A stretch of 64,000 bases of DNA from Brugia malayi (GCF_000002995.4 NW_025062476.1:13040501-13104500); one strand, 5' to 3'; positions 25,294-36,537 are shown, counted from the stretch's first letter. Program-made: numbers and translations. Notes: generated by a model not told the origin, from the sequence alone.

Positions 25294-27724
25294 CGAAATA
25301 GAATTTAGAATAAGAACTAAGGAATCAAAATCATGATGGTCAGGGCCAATGTTGTAGATTATTTGACGAGCAAATTGCAAGTAATCAAGTTAAACCATTA
25401 TGATTTTATGGTGAATCAATTAGTTAGATAACGAAAAGAAATATTAGAAACAGCCTGATATATTTGTAGAAGCTGACTACTTCATTCAATCAAATGGGGC
25501 CTTACAAATCTTGATTTCAAACAGAGTTAAGTAAAAGTTTTTTAGAGTATGCTTGCCTATCATAGAAAAAGAAAGCATTGGTTCTATTTCTAACTTTGAA
25601 AATAGAAAAAGCAACTGAAAATCTATGATAAATTATTTTTATTGTATTTCAACAATTTGCAAATATGGATGAGAAGAAAAATTAAATGTTTCATGCCAAT
25701 TGTTGAATAATTATATAATTCTATGCAAATCGCGTAATGAAAGGGTTCATGAAATGATATATTGTGATTAACAAGAATCTTTTTTTTCCCCAAAAATTTA
25801 CTTCCACGTTATTTATATGCAATAATCAAAGGAGGAATACAAATGAGCAATCTCATTTCATCAGTAATTTAACAACAGCGATACTTACTTACTTACTTTC
25901 TAGTTTTTCGTGCATAGCATGCATAGTTACTTGCAAATAAAATTAATGGAGGAATTTAATGTTGAAAAAAGTATTGCACGAAAAACAAAAAAGTAACACT
26001 GATATGTGCAATATGATAACTTATCATTAAAAAAGGAATAAGTAACAAGAATTTAAACAACAGAAAATACAAATAATCAACAACAGAAACAGCAGAGGGC
26101 TATACTTCTGTTTAAAGTGCATAATTTTAATGACTGTGCATGTGCGATTTCAAACGGTATTTACTATAAAAACCTTTACTGCATACAGTGCAGTTATGGA
26201 TAGGTCTATTCTTGTCATGAGTTGCCATGTGAGACTGCAAACTGTGTTTTCGTACGAAACTTTTTCTGCATACCGGACAACTGTACGGTTTCTCACCAGT
26301 ATGAATTATCATATGTTCTTTCATGTGCTTAAACTGAATAAAATTCTTTTTGCATACCAGACAACTGTATGGCTTTTCACCGGTATGTATCATCATATGC
26401 ACTTTCATATTCGCGAACTGAGTAAAATTCTTTTTGCATATTAAACAACTGTACGGTTTCTCACCGGTATGAATCAACATATGTTTTTTCATACTGAAGG
26501 ACTGAGTGAAATTCATTTTGCATATCGGGCAGCTGTGCCGTTTCTCACCGGTATGAACAATCATATGCCTTTTCATACTACTGGAGCGAGCGAAATCCTT
26601 TCCGCATGTGGGACAACTGTACAGCTTCTTACCGGTATGGGTCATCATATGTTCTTTCATATTTATTACTTCCTTCCCACACATATTGCAAAGCTGCTTC
26701 TTTCTGGTCTTTTCTTCTTGCTTCGATAGTTCTACTACTTCCACCAGTGTTTCGATTGGAACGAGCTGACGCCGCGATTCAATTCGTTTATCACTCACTC
26801 CCTCCACTGATAAGCCTTGCGATTCATCTCCTTCCTTTTCCATTCTTGGAGCTGATAAATCTAGGGGTTTTGTTTGAAACACTTGCAATCCAATCTCTTC
26901 TTCATCCTCTCTTTCCATTGATAAGCCTTGTGATCCATCTCCTTTCTCTTTCACTTTTGATATTGATAAATCCAACGGTTCTGTTTGGTCCGTTTGCGCT
27001 TCCTCAAATGATATGAAATTATCAGTCTCTGCTGAATTTGAAATCTCCAAGGTATTGCAGCGCTGTGTTGATTTTTAAAATTTAAATGGACTTACGATAG
27101 TTTGAATATTGCTCAATTGGAAGAGGAAGAAGAAATAAACGAAATGCATGTCAATGAGAATAATTTCTTGTTAATTCTGGAAAACATTTAAATTATTGGA
27201 CGGTTGCTCATAAGAAATTACACCGCTTTTGTTTGACAGATGCCTATAAGAGAAATTTCTCCATGTAAATGTTTTTCCCGATATAATGGATCATTTACAA
27301 ATTTATAATTGAGTTGTAAAATCCTTTTCTTATGTCAAAGCTCTGAAAAAAGGTAACATCCTCTGCCGAAAGAAATGAAATAGACTTACTGAATGAAATT
27401 TGTTGAAGAAAATTTGGTAGAAGTTACCCGATCAATCTGTTAGGGTTGCCGGAAAATGGTATGTATAAATGCACATTCAGATGGGAGTGGCCAAGTACGT
27501 GTGCTAATAAGTTACGTCCACGTATAATAATAGAGGTATAGTAATGATAACAGAATATATAATATTACGTATAATAATGTGCAATCACTGATTAATCCCT
27601 TACATTGAATAGTTTCATTTAGTTGTTATAATGCATTGTTCAAAATAATTTATGCAAAGCGGATGTGACATTTTTTGTAATTTTGTTTCATTTAGCTTCA
27701 ATTTTTTCACATTTTCAAATCTTT
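25294..27724. repeat. Inner left arm of palindrome (2431 bp, near-identical to 28299-30561)
   Basis: Positions pair by a constant sum with the right arm: 55855 outside the zinc-finger indel and 56023 inside it. Apart from one 168-bp difference, I found no net indels between arms over about 2.26 kb, and only scattered base differences. The arm carries the minus-strand zinc-finger gene plus about 0.8 kb 3' and 0.6 kb 5' flank. Near-identity across noncoding flank suggests recent duplication or continuing gene conversion. Confidence 0.9.
26127..27149 (-). CDS. C2H2 zinc-finger protein with two PLDLS motifs, seven fingers (left twin)
   Basis: The proposed model is exon 1 at 27149-27096 (ATG, 18 codons), a 33-nt intron at 27095-27063 (GTAAGT...ACACAG), and exon 2 at 27062-26127. 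This gives 329 aa. Exon 2 has no ATG before both PLDLS motifs; its long frame otherwise begins at a TTG, so the short first exon explains the start. The N-terminal third is acidic and holds T-E-P-L-D-L-S and T-K-P-L-D-L-S. These fit the P-x-D-L-S docking motif for the co-repressor CtBP. Then come seven C2H2 fingers with mostly TGEKPY linkers; finger 1 is short (C-N-M-C...H-M-M-T-H) and fingers 3-5 are close copies of one another. It is likely a nuclear DNA-binding repressor (inference). The right twin lacks two fingers. Confidence 0.82.
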
Positions 27725-28298
27725 AGGATGTGACATTTTTTGTGTGTGATGTGACAATTTTCAAATTTGCTTTGTCGAAAAAGTTATACGTAGTTTAATT
27801 GGTTGTATTGATATTAAATTTAGTTGATCGATAATTTGCAACAAATTGAAAAACTTCTGTTAACAAAGGATTGCTTAAAATGTTCATCACACAATATGTT
27901 ATATACAATGACTGTAAAAAAAAAATTTAATAAGCTTAATTTACACATATATATACAAAGCAAATTTGAAAATTAAGTTTAAAAATGGAGCAAGCAAAAG
28001 ATTAGAAAGATTTGTTGAAATCATTTAACATTTATAAGCTAATATTATCAATTATAAGAGATATAGCAATGCAGTTTTCAACTCACGCTAAAAAAATTTA
28101 ATAGCAATACAAACAGTTAAACTAAACAGTTAAACTATATGTTTTGTTTCATTTCGTTTAAGTTTTTCGATAAAACAAATTTGAAGATTAAGAAATGGAG
28201 TCCAAACAAAAGTTTGATGAAATCATTTAGTATTTATAAGTCAATATTTCAATTATATGTTATGCAGCAATGTAGCTTTAAACTCTCGCTAATATTTC
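27725..28298. repeat. Palindrome spacer with its own internal repeats
   Basis: This is the 574-bp loop between the near-identical arms. It contains two diverged direct copies of about 135 bp, roughly 27957-28092 and 28163-28295. They share 'caaatttgaa', 'atttataag' and 'tgcag/tagc' blocks in order. GGATGTGACATTTTTTGT at 27727-27744 repeats the same string at 27660-27677 just inside the left arm. A weak inverted pair (27755-27795 and 28150-28185) is also visible. No gene is called; both zinc-finger promoters face this spacer. Confidence 0.6.
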
Positions 28299-30561
28299 AA
28301 AGATTTGAAAATGTGAAAAAATTGAAGCTAAATGAAACAAAATTACAAAAAATGTCACATCCGCTTTGCATAAATTATTTTGAACAATGCATTATAACAA
28401 CTAAATGAAACTATTCAATGTAAGGGATTAATCAGTGATTGCACATTATTATACGTAATATTATATATTCTGTTATCATTACTATACCTCTATTATTATA
28501 CGTGGACGTAACTTATTAGCACACGTACTTGGCCACTCCCATCTGAATGTGCATTTATACATACCATTTTCCGGCAACCCTAACAGATTGATCGGGTAAC
28601 TTCTACCAAATTTTCTTCAACAAATTTCATTCAGTAAGTCTATTTCATTTCTTTCGGCAGAGGATGTTACCTTTTTTCAGAGCTTTGACATAAGAAAAGG
28701 ATTTTACAACTCAATTATAAATTTGTAAATGATCCATTATATCGGGAAAAACATTTACATGGAGAAATTTCTCTTATAGGCATCTGTCAAACAAAAGCGG
28801 TGTAATTTCTTATGAGCAACCGTCCAATAATTTAAATGTTTTCCAGAATTAACAAGAAATTATTCTCATTGACATGCATTTCGTTTATTTCTTCTTCCTC
28901 TTCCAATTGAGCAATATTCAAACTATCGTAAGTCCATTTAAATTTTAAAAATCAACACAGCGCTGCAATACCTTGGAGATTTCAAATTCAGCAGAGACTG
29001 ATAATTTCATATCATTTGAGGAAGCGCAAACGGACCAAACAGAACCGTTGGATTTATCAATATCAAAAGTGAAAGAGAAAGGAGATGGATCACAAGGCTT
29101 ATCAATGGAAAGAGAGGATGAAGAAGAGATTGGATTGCAAGTGTTTCAAACAAAACCCCTAGATTTATCAGCTCCAAGAATGGAAAAGGAAGGAGATGAA
29201 TCGCAAGGCTTATCAGTGGAGGGAGTGAGTGATAAACGAATTGAATCGCGGCGTCAGCTCGTTCCAATCGAAACACTGGTGGAAGTAGTAGAACTATCGA
29301 AGCAAGAAGAAAAGACCAGAAAGAAGCACCTTTGCAATATGTGTGGGAAGGAAGTAATAAATATGAAAGAACATATGATGACCCATACCGGTAAGAAGCT
29401 GTACAGTTGTCCCACATGCGGAAAGGATTTCGCTCGCTCCAATAGTATGAAAAGGCATATGATTGTTCATACCGGTGAGAAACGGCACAGCTGCCCGATA
29501 TGCAAAATGAATTTCACTCAGTCCATCAGTATGAAAAAACATATGATAATTCATACTGGTGAGAAACCGTACAGTTGTCCGGTATGCAGAAAAAGTTTCG
29601 TACGAAAACACAGTTTGCAGTCTCACATGGCAACTCATGACAAGAATAGACCTATCCATAACTGCACTGTATGCAGTAAAGGTTTTTATAGTAAATACCG
29701 TTTGAAATCGCACATGCACAGTCATTAAAATTATGCACTTTAAACAGAAGTATAGCCCTCTGCTGTTTCTGTTGTTGATTATTTGTATTTTCTGTTGTTT
29801 AAATTCTTGTTACTTATTCCTTTTTTAATGATAAGTTATCATATTGCACATATCAGTGTTACTTTTTTGTTTTTCGTGCAATACTTTTTTCAACATTAAA
29901 TTCCTCCATTAATTTTATTTGCAAGTAACTATGCATGCTATGCACGAAAAACTAGAAAGTAAGTAAGTAAGTATCGCTGTTGTTAAATTACTGATGAAAT
30001 GAGATTGCTCATTTGTATTCCTCCTTTGATTATTGCATATAAATAACGTGGAAGTAAATTTTTGGGGAAAAAAAAGATTCTTGTTAATCACAATATATCA
30101 TTTCATGAACCCTTTCATTACGCGATTTGCATAGAATTATATAATTATTCAACAATTGGCATGAAACATTTAATTTTTCTTCTCATCCATATTTGCAAAT
30201 TGTTGAAATACAATAAAAATAATTTATCATAGATTTTCAGTTGCTTTTTCTATTTTCAAAGTTAGAAATAGAACCAATGCTTTCTTTTTCTATGATAGGC
30301 AAGCATACTCTAAAAAACTTTTACTTAACTCTGTTTGAAATCAAGATTTGTAAGGCCCCATTTGATTGAATGAAGTAGTCAGCTTCTACAAATATATCAG
30401 GCTGTTTCTAATATTTCTTTTCGTTATCTAACTAATTGATTCACCATAAAATCATAATGGTTTAACTTGATTACTTGCAATTTGCTCGTCAAATAATCTA
30501 CAACATTGGCCCTGACCATCATGATTTTGATTCCTTAGTTCTTATTCTAAATTCTATTTCG
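28299..30561. repeat. Inner right arm of palindrome (2263 bp)
   Basis: Inverted partner of 25294-27724. The 168-bp length difference lies entirely within the zinc-finger coding region, two finger modules of 84 bp. The pairing stops sharply at 28299 (inner) and 30561 (outer). The arms are not exact copies, which argues against a simple fold-back assembly artefact. Confidence 0.9.
28874..29728 (+). CDS. C2H2 zinc-finger protein with two PLDLS motifs, five fingers (right twin)
   Basis: Model: exon 1 at 28874-28927, a 33-nt intron at 28928-28960, exon 2 at 28961-29728, giving 273 aa. Exon 1 is in frame with exon 2 only after splicing, because the unspliced frame meets TAA inside the intron. The N-terminal region is identical to the left twin over both PLDLS motifs. 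Five C2H2 fingers follow. Compared with the left twin, fingers 4 and 5 are missing: the finger 3 recognition segment (Q-S-I-S-M-K-K) runs into the linker that follows finger 5 in the twin. Single changes include K-K-H-L for K-K-Q-L and N for S in finger 2. Both genes are transcribed outward from the palindrome centre and share the spacer as a likely bidirectional promoter region (inference). Confidence 0.82.
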
Positions 30562-31325
30562 CAGTAAGATCCTAAATTATAATTTTATATCTAAAATGAC
30601 GATATATTTAACTGTTTTTCTTCTGACTTCTGTAGCTCCAATCGACTTGCTAATTCCTAGATACAAAATTCGGTTTTGAACAAGCACCAAAAACTTAATT
30701 CTTAAGAAAAAGTTGTTGACTTCATAAATTCAAGGATAATTTACAAATAGTGGCGACACAACAATGAGTATTGTGGAATGTATTGATTGCCAGATATTTC
30801 ACTTGCCTCAAACTTGGGTAATTAAACCATACAAAATTAACATTAACTCAAAAATCAACATTATAACAACGCGCAACACATAGATATTATAAAGGATTTG
30901 TTATAATTATAAAGCACTAAAACACCCACCAAAAATCACCCCAAAACGTAGAATGAATAACGGTAAAAAAGGGAAGATTGGTTAGTTTATATACAGAACC
31001 CGAAAACCGGCGGAAACATTTGCATGAATATAAACAAAAATTGTTAACAAGTTTAGTTTTTTGTTGTGTGAGAAGAGAGGAAGTAATTAGCATAATCGCT
31101 TAAAGATCTAGACACGTGTTAATTACGAATGCAAAAATATTTGGTGATTGACTCATCACGCATCTGGCAAAAAATATTAGGATTTGAATGTAATTTAAAT
31201 ATGTCGTTCTTACGACAATGAGGTCAACTAAATGAGGAGCTTATACTGCGTAAACAATATGTGAAATATTTATAGCCTAACCATGAGATTGAAGCAAAGA
31301 ATATAAAAGTATCGTTGCAAAGATT
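30562..31325. repeat. Outer, diverged part of right inverted-repeat arm
   Basis: Reverse complement of blocks in 24193-25293, with clear but reduced identity. It is interrupted by the roughly 446-bp insertion at 30769-31214. It ends about 100 bp before the 3' flank of receptor unit C, mirroring the position of the left arm next to receptor B. Confidence 0.72.
30769..31214 (-). mobile_element. 446-bp insertion, probable solo LTR
   Basis: The insertion is flanked by 'acaatgag' at 30761-30768 and 31215-31222. The left arm at 24301-24320 preserves the matching empty site with a single copy (one mismatch). Read on the minus strand with a 5-bp duplication 'ctcat', the insert would begin TGTCGTAAGAACGACAT, typical of an LTR start. 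It carries a TATATAAAC TATA-like box and a GGTTTAATTACCCAA motif, and ends CCACAATA rather than a perfect CA. No coding sequence is present. A non-LTR origin with an 8-bp duplication is possible. Confidence 0.55.
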
Positions 31326-32688
31326 TCATAGAACATATTTTTCACTCATATGTTTTTTATTTAAATTTCATTTGAAGACAATTGGAGTAAATTGTATTTT
31401 TCCTAATTTTGATCTTTTTTTTAAGCTCTTTTTTTTTTGTTCTTCTCACTTTATTATTTTATTTATTTTTCATCAGCGAAGAAAATGTAACTTATAATAA
31501 CTTTATAATTCATAAGACAACTTTAAGAATTATATGTGGATGATCTGTGAATTGCCTAAGAAATTTTCAATCCTCGAGCAAATTTCAGACTTTCATTAGT
31601 GCTTTTGCGTTACAAATTGATAGAAGCATTTTTCACTTTGTACTATACAATCTGATAATAATGGCAATGTTCAAGTTTTAAGCTTGTAGGTGCATTCTGA
31701 TAAATTCATAGATTCAAACAATGACTGTATTCTTTTTGAAATGTTTGTCCCTTATGATATTATATAAAATATATTATAATATGATAGTTACTGTAACAAA
31801 TCCTCCCTATTATTTTATCAAAGTTATTTATACTTTAGCAAATCCCTAAAAAGCCTTTTTGTATTTACCATAGTTTTATGTGAAAAATTTCGCTGTTTAA
31901 ATCTGTATTAAATTAAGCATTTAAATTTTGATAATAACATATAGTATAGTAATATGCAACTGCAAAAGAGTAGTATAAAACCATAAAAATATAATATGGA
32001 ATTTATCATTAATTAAAGTTATTGCTGCCAAATGAATAATGGATAAACTAATAGTTCCGAAAACGAAAAAAAAAAAAAATGATAGTATTACATGATGGAA
32101 TGATGAATTAAGCGAAACAATATCGTAAAAAACTGTGGACTTAATTATTTAAACTATATTATCAAATAACTTACACGTAACTTTTTCGCAACCATATTAA
32201 TAACATGATAATATGCAAATAATTAATACTTGAAATGAATAAAAAATTTTTTTTTAATAATTAAATTTAACAAATAATTAAATTTTATCTAGTTATAATT
32301 TAATCCATAGCTTTTGCAATTTCCTTCCTTTTCCTGCAGATGTTAGTGAACTATTATCAGTTATTGATATTGATAATAATGCTTCATCTCTTAAATGTCT
32401 TAGGAAAGTCGAATAAATATATTTAACAATAAATCGAAATTGCACGATGAATTAAGCAAAATAATATCGATAAAAATCTTGCACTTATTTACTTAAGCCA
32501 TTGGAAAGAAACATATCATCAGCTGCTAAATTAGTTGGTTGAAAATACACAGTAAATTCTGAAATTTAAGAATAGTCTAAAAAAATTTAATTCTCGAATT
32601 ACTTATTATGCATTATTAGCATAGCAATTTATTCAAACTTTATGCTTCAAGTAAAATATTTTAAGCTTATAGATGCATTCTGATAAAA
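31326..32688. repeat. 3' flank of receptor C, duplicate of 5890-7088
   Basis: From about 31430 the sequence follows the 3' flank of receptor A collinearly with moderate divergence and small indels. No gene is seen. Confidence 0.6.
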
Positions 32689-33799
32689 TCATAGATTCAA
32701 ACAATGACTATATTTTTTTTTGACATGTTGATCTTTGAAATGCTGATCTCTTAACTCCACGAATTGATCGTTTAAATGTTGATGTCTTAACTGGAAGAAA
32801 TGATGTTTTAAAATTCTACGAGCTCGATTGTTGCAGAGGAAATAAACAGTGGGTAATGCAGCATAAATGAAGATAATATAACAATTAATGAAAATTCTTA
32901 ATGGAATATGAGCTCCTTCACCAAATATTTTAATTATAAGCGGTGGCAAAAGATAAACAATAATAAGCTTGATTTCAAATACGCCACAGGTCAGTGCTGC
33001 TTGAACTAGCATGGATCGCTCATAAATATTATTTCTTGCCATATTCAGTTTACGTTTGATTGACATTGAGCTATCTAAATAAAAAATGAATAAAATGATC
33101 AGTAGAGAAGTAAAGAAATAATTGAGAATTTTGAAGAATGTTCTCTTTTAAAACAAAAATTATTTGAAAACTGTTATTTGGAATAGTTAATAAATGCGAT
33201 AAATCATTATGAAAAATAAATACGATAATTCATTATGCAAGAAATAATAACAGTTGAAACAACAATAATAATAATAATAAATAATTGTTATCAATAATGG
33301 TTAATAATGCTTAGATTTTCGGACAGTAAATGTTTCTAATATTGTTGGAAAAACCGATAAAATTGTATTAAAACTAAAAATTGTCTCACACGAAAATTTC
33401 TCAGACAAATGTCCCATTATCATGCAAAGTTTGTTAGCAAAGAATGCATGTTGGAATTTGCCATCAATTAGATCGTTTTACAATTATTAGCTCCTTATTT
33501 AGTTGACCTCTTTTGTTTAATCTCTTTCATTGTTTATCCATTAGAAATTAAATTAGGAATTCATAAGCATTACATCAGCATTTTATTTAGCTGACTTACT
33601 TTGCGATATTGTAAATATACGTATTATTATGAAATAACCTTTATCAGAATAAAACAAAAATTAATCAAAGCAAAAACTATTCGAATCTAAAATCTACTCG
33701 AATCAGATAGACCCTACCTCATAACAAATACAGTAATATATATATATGCGTATCCTGAAGATTCTTTTCTGTCATCATACAATGGTACTATTTCCTCTC

Positions 33800-33985
33800 A
33801 TTCTTTAAAACTTACGATCCTATCCATCAAATTCATTTTATAAAATCCTTTGGATTTGTTCGATCGGTTAGTTGGAAAATCTGACGTGATTTTCGCTTTC
33901 CTTTGTGTTAAAATTGTAATTGCTGAGTTCTTGTATTAACTATTATGTCAGAATAAAAATTTAATTACTTAAGCTGTCAAAAAGA
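33800..33985 (+). repeat. Dispersed repeat in intron 4 of receptor C
   Basis: Similar in order to the reverse complement of 17531-17745. It may be an LTR fragment; the left limit could reach about 33480, where 'ttagctccttatttagttgacctc' echoes the ends of the outer palindrome arms. Confidence 0.4.
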
Positions 33986-33999
33986 AATTGACAACAATA

Positions 34000-34320
34000 A
34001 TGTAATAATAATAAAAATAATAATTGTAATTGTAATAATATTTATCATCATAATTATTAAAATTAATAATAATAATTAGAATTGATAATAATTGAAATTA
34101 CATAATAGTAAGTGGTGATAACAACAAATAATGATACTGATAATGATAATAGTAGTGATAATAACAATAATAAATGATAAATAATAGTGGCAAATGATTA
34201 TAAGTAGTAATAGTGATAATGATATTTGTTAATGGTTATTTTTGATAATAATCAATGATAATAATTGTAGCAACAATGATGATGACATTAGCAATAATAA
34301 TAATAGTAATAATATTATCA
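34000..34320. repeat. AAT/GATAAT-rich low-complexity block
   Basis: Imperfect repeats of AAT, GAT and AATAAT fill most of the distal half of receptor C intron 4, with a shorter AAT run at about 33258-33282. This explains why this intron is about ten times longer than the matching intron of copy A. Confidence 0.7.
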
Positions 34321-36214
34321 CACTAACTTTGATTATGCTGAATCATTAATACAGGCTGACGTTTACGACGTATATTATAGAACATTGCAATGTACATAAT
34401 AAACATTACAATAGGTGACACTGATGACCATATGTAATGAATACTGGAAATAAGTGAAATAATTTTTAAATGTATATTTAATGTAATAATAAAAGGACAT
34501 TCACCTGCTATATTAAAATTTTTTGATTATTACTAAATTTCATGAAATATCTCGAAAATTAATTGTTATTTATTGGAGTAATGTGAATATAGAGACACAT
34601 TTTTCGAAGCCTTAACAGTCATTTGAAATTTTCATATTTGTTAGAAGTGAAAGAATAAAATAACACATAAATTGGACCTTGTAAATATTGACTTTGGCCG
34701 TTTTGTGCAATCTCTTATCCAGTGTAAGTCCGAGACGTGAAAACTTCTGATGCAGAAATAATAGTCAATAGTTGAAAATGCTGCAAATTTAAGTTTTAAC
34801 TTAAATAATAAATGAATAAATGATACAATTTAGATTTACCTAACGCGAAATTTATTGATGGTAAAGTGTTAAGAATAGATAAAAATGGACAAATTCTAAT
34901 ATATATGAAATAAACTACAAATAATGAAAATATAAATGTTTGGGGCCTAATATTTCGACTACTAATTTTTCCAGAACTCAATGCCAGTTATTGTATTATT
35001 AGAAATTTATTATTATCACAAAAAAAAAAATTAAGAAATATTAACGAATCCTATCTAAAGTTAGAAATATTAGGCGTTGGAAATCACGAAGTTAGCAATA
35101 TATACCTAATGTTAGCAGCCATATAAAAATAATTAAGAAATATAATTTTGCTGATTCGAAAAGTGTATTGCACTTCGGTAAAATTATCACCACAAAACGA
35201 TTCACTGTTAGTAGAAACGAAAAATTAAGTACCGCGAAGAGTGAAAAATTATTAAAAGATGATAATGTATGATTAATCCATATTGTTTGATTCACTGTAA
35301 ATAAAATTATTTTCTGCAAAATGAAAATATTTTAAGTATTACAATAGAATTAGTTTAGTCCTAGTAAATTATAAAACAGTTTTTCGTTGATAAAAAAAAC
35401 ATTTCAGCATATTTTACTCAAGAAAGTTAATTCACTGATTTTTATGGATTTATACCACAGTAATTGAATATTAATGAAATTTAAATATATTTTGTAACAG
35501 AAGAATTATTCAGACAATGAACATTCATATTCTGTTCATTAAGGAACAATGGCGGCAATTTATTCAGTTTGATCATTTTAAATTTGATCAAATGCTTCAT
35601 CAAGACCACTTGTCGTTTCTCTTCTTCTAAATAATTATTAATGAATGAATGTTAACAAAGAGATAATAAATTAAGCGAATACAAATAAAACAAACCGTAT
35701 GAATTATTTTTAGCTTGTAGCATCTCCGGCAAAACAACAATCACTTGAGGGAGAAGAGCCATAAAATTGCAAATAATTAATTGTGATGTGATAAGAATAA
35801 ATTCACGACTGTAATGATTATATTCTCGTTTACAGAATAATACAATTGCCATTAATGTATTACTAATAATACCATAAAATAAGAGAACGGTAAAAAGTAG
35901 AGATGCAGTGTATTTTGTGATCTTTTGATTCTCGTCTCTTATATCACTGGAAATTGTCGTGTTTCCTGATCGACTGATAAGGGATATTATCAGAAATAAC
36001 ACAGTTATATAGTGAGAAGGAGCCATTTTATAAATCAGCTGTCTTCCTGTCAAGAAAGAAATAGTTTCACAAAAAAAATTATATATGTAATCACAAATTT
36101 TTAGCATAGTAACAAGAAAAGAATTTCAGTTGATTAAAATATAAAAAGAAATTAAGAATTGCCAGGAATCAACAATGAAATTGTAATAATAATTTTTTTT
36201 CTTAAAAAAAGTCA

Positions 36215-36313
36215 AATTTGTAATTTGACTACGAAATGAATTATTTTTACTTACTTTGCAATTGTCATTGAAATTGCTATTAAAAATGCCAAGAATATTG
36301 TCATCGTTTTCAT
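36215..36313 (-). promoter_or_regulatory. Conserved upstream block of receptor C; signal-peptide-like mini-exon
   Basis: This is the best-preserved form of the block found upstream of the receptors. On the minus strand an ATG at 36313 opens 19 hydrophobic codons (M-K-T-M-T-I-F-L-A-F-L-I-A-I-S-M-T-I-A) ending at a perfect GTAAGT donor (exon end 36255). The conserved TCATTTCGTAGTCAAATTAC follows. It could be an upstream coding exon for a secretory leader, or a regulatory block that happens to be open. Other copies of the block contain stops. Confidence 0.4.
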
Positions 36314-36330
36314 ACATTGTCTTACTATTA

Positions 36331-36537
36331 CTAAATATTTTTAATATGTTCCCTCAATAATACGACCAATTTATTACTAATAAAACCGTAGAACAAAAAG
36401 ACAGTAAAAAAAGCTACGTATTTAATAGCTTTTTGATTCTCGTCTCTTACGTCAAACACACGTGTCGTATTTACTTTTTGATAAGTTAAGGATAATATCA
36501 AAACTAATATGATAATGCAGTAAGAACTAGGAATCAT
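36331..36537 (-). pseudogene. Truncated receptor exon 1 (fragment F)
   Basis: From ATG 36537 the frame encodes a leader, V-F-D-V-R-D-E-N-Q-K-A-I-K-Y and TM1 with F-I-S-N-K-L. It then loses similarity and ends at 36331, with no TM2 or later exons. It lies upstream of copy C exactly as relic 9646-9742 lies upstream of A, so it belongs to the duplicated unit. Confidence 0.65.

Larger units (their letters stand above)
32689..36026 (-). pseudogene. Seven-transmembrane receptor copy C, one frameshift in exon 3
   Basis: Five exons matching copy A: 36026-35696, 35294-35106, 34781-34678, 34443-34328, 33074-32689. Exon 3 is 104 nt where the phase needs 103. A run of five T (minus strand, about 34735-34745) replaces the four expected at I-R-S-F-H, shifting frame early in exon 3. 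Without it the product would be 374 aa. The rest is well preserved: leader, I-R-D-E-N, T-V-N-R-F, E-R-S-M-L-V-Q, L-P-T-V-Y-F, and a tail with the near-repeat L-R-x-Q-H. Everything else is intact, so it is a very recent pseudogene, an allele-specific break, or a homopolymer sequencing error. Intron 4 is 1.25 kb, enlarged by AAT-rich low-complexity sequence and a dispersed repeat. The start was chosen to match the other copies; an in-frame upstream ATG exists at 36107. Confidence 0.75.

Noticed and set aside
26130..27016. Long plus-strand open frames opposite the left zinc-finger gene (and minus-strand ones at 29007-29725)
   Set aside because: They are antisense shadows of a repetitive zinc-finger coding region, identical in both arms and without domain features of their own.
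28139..28408. 89-codon open frame in the palindrome spacer
   Set aside because: It crosses the spacer/arm boundary and the spacer repeat, has biased composition, and has no counterpart on the left arm.
25294..30561. Palindrome as a simple assembly fold-back artefact
   Set aside because: Arms differ by a 168-bp indel and scattered substitutions, and the inverted relation continues outward with lower identity and an insertion on one side only.
34796..34981. Open frame near receptor C exon 3
   Set aside because: It overlaps the intron 2/exon 3 border of receptor C and is explained by intron sequence.
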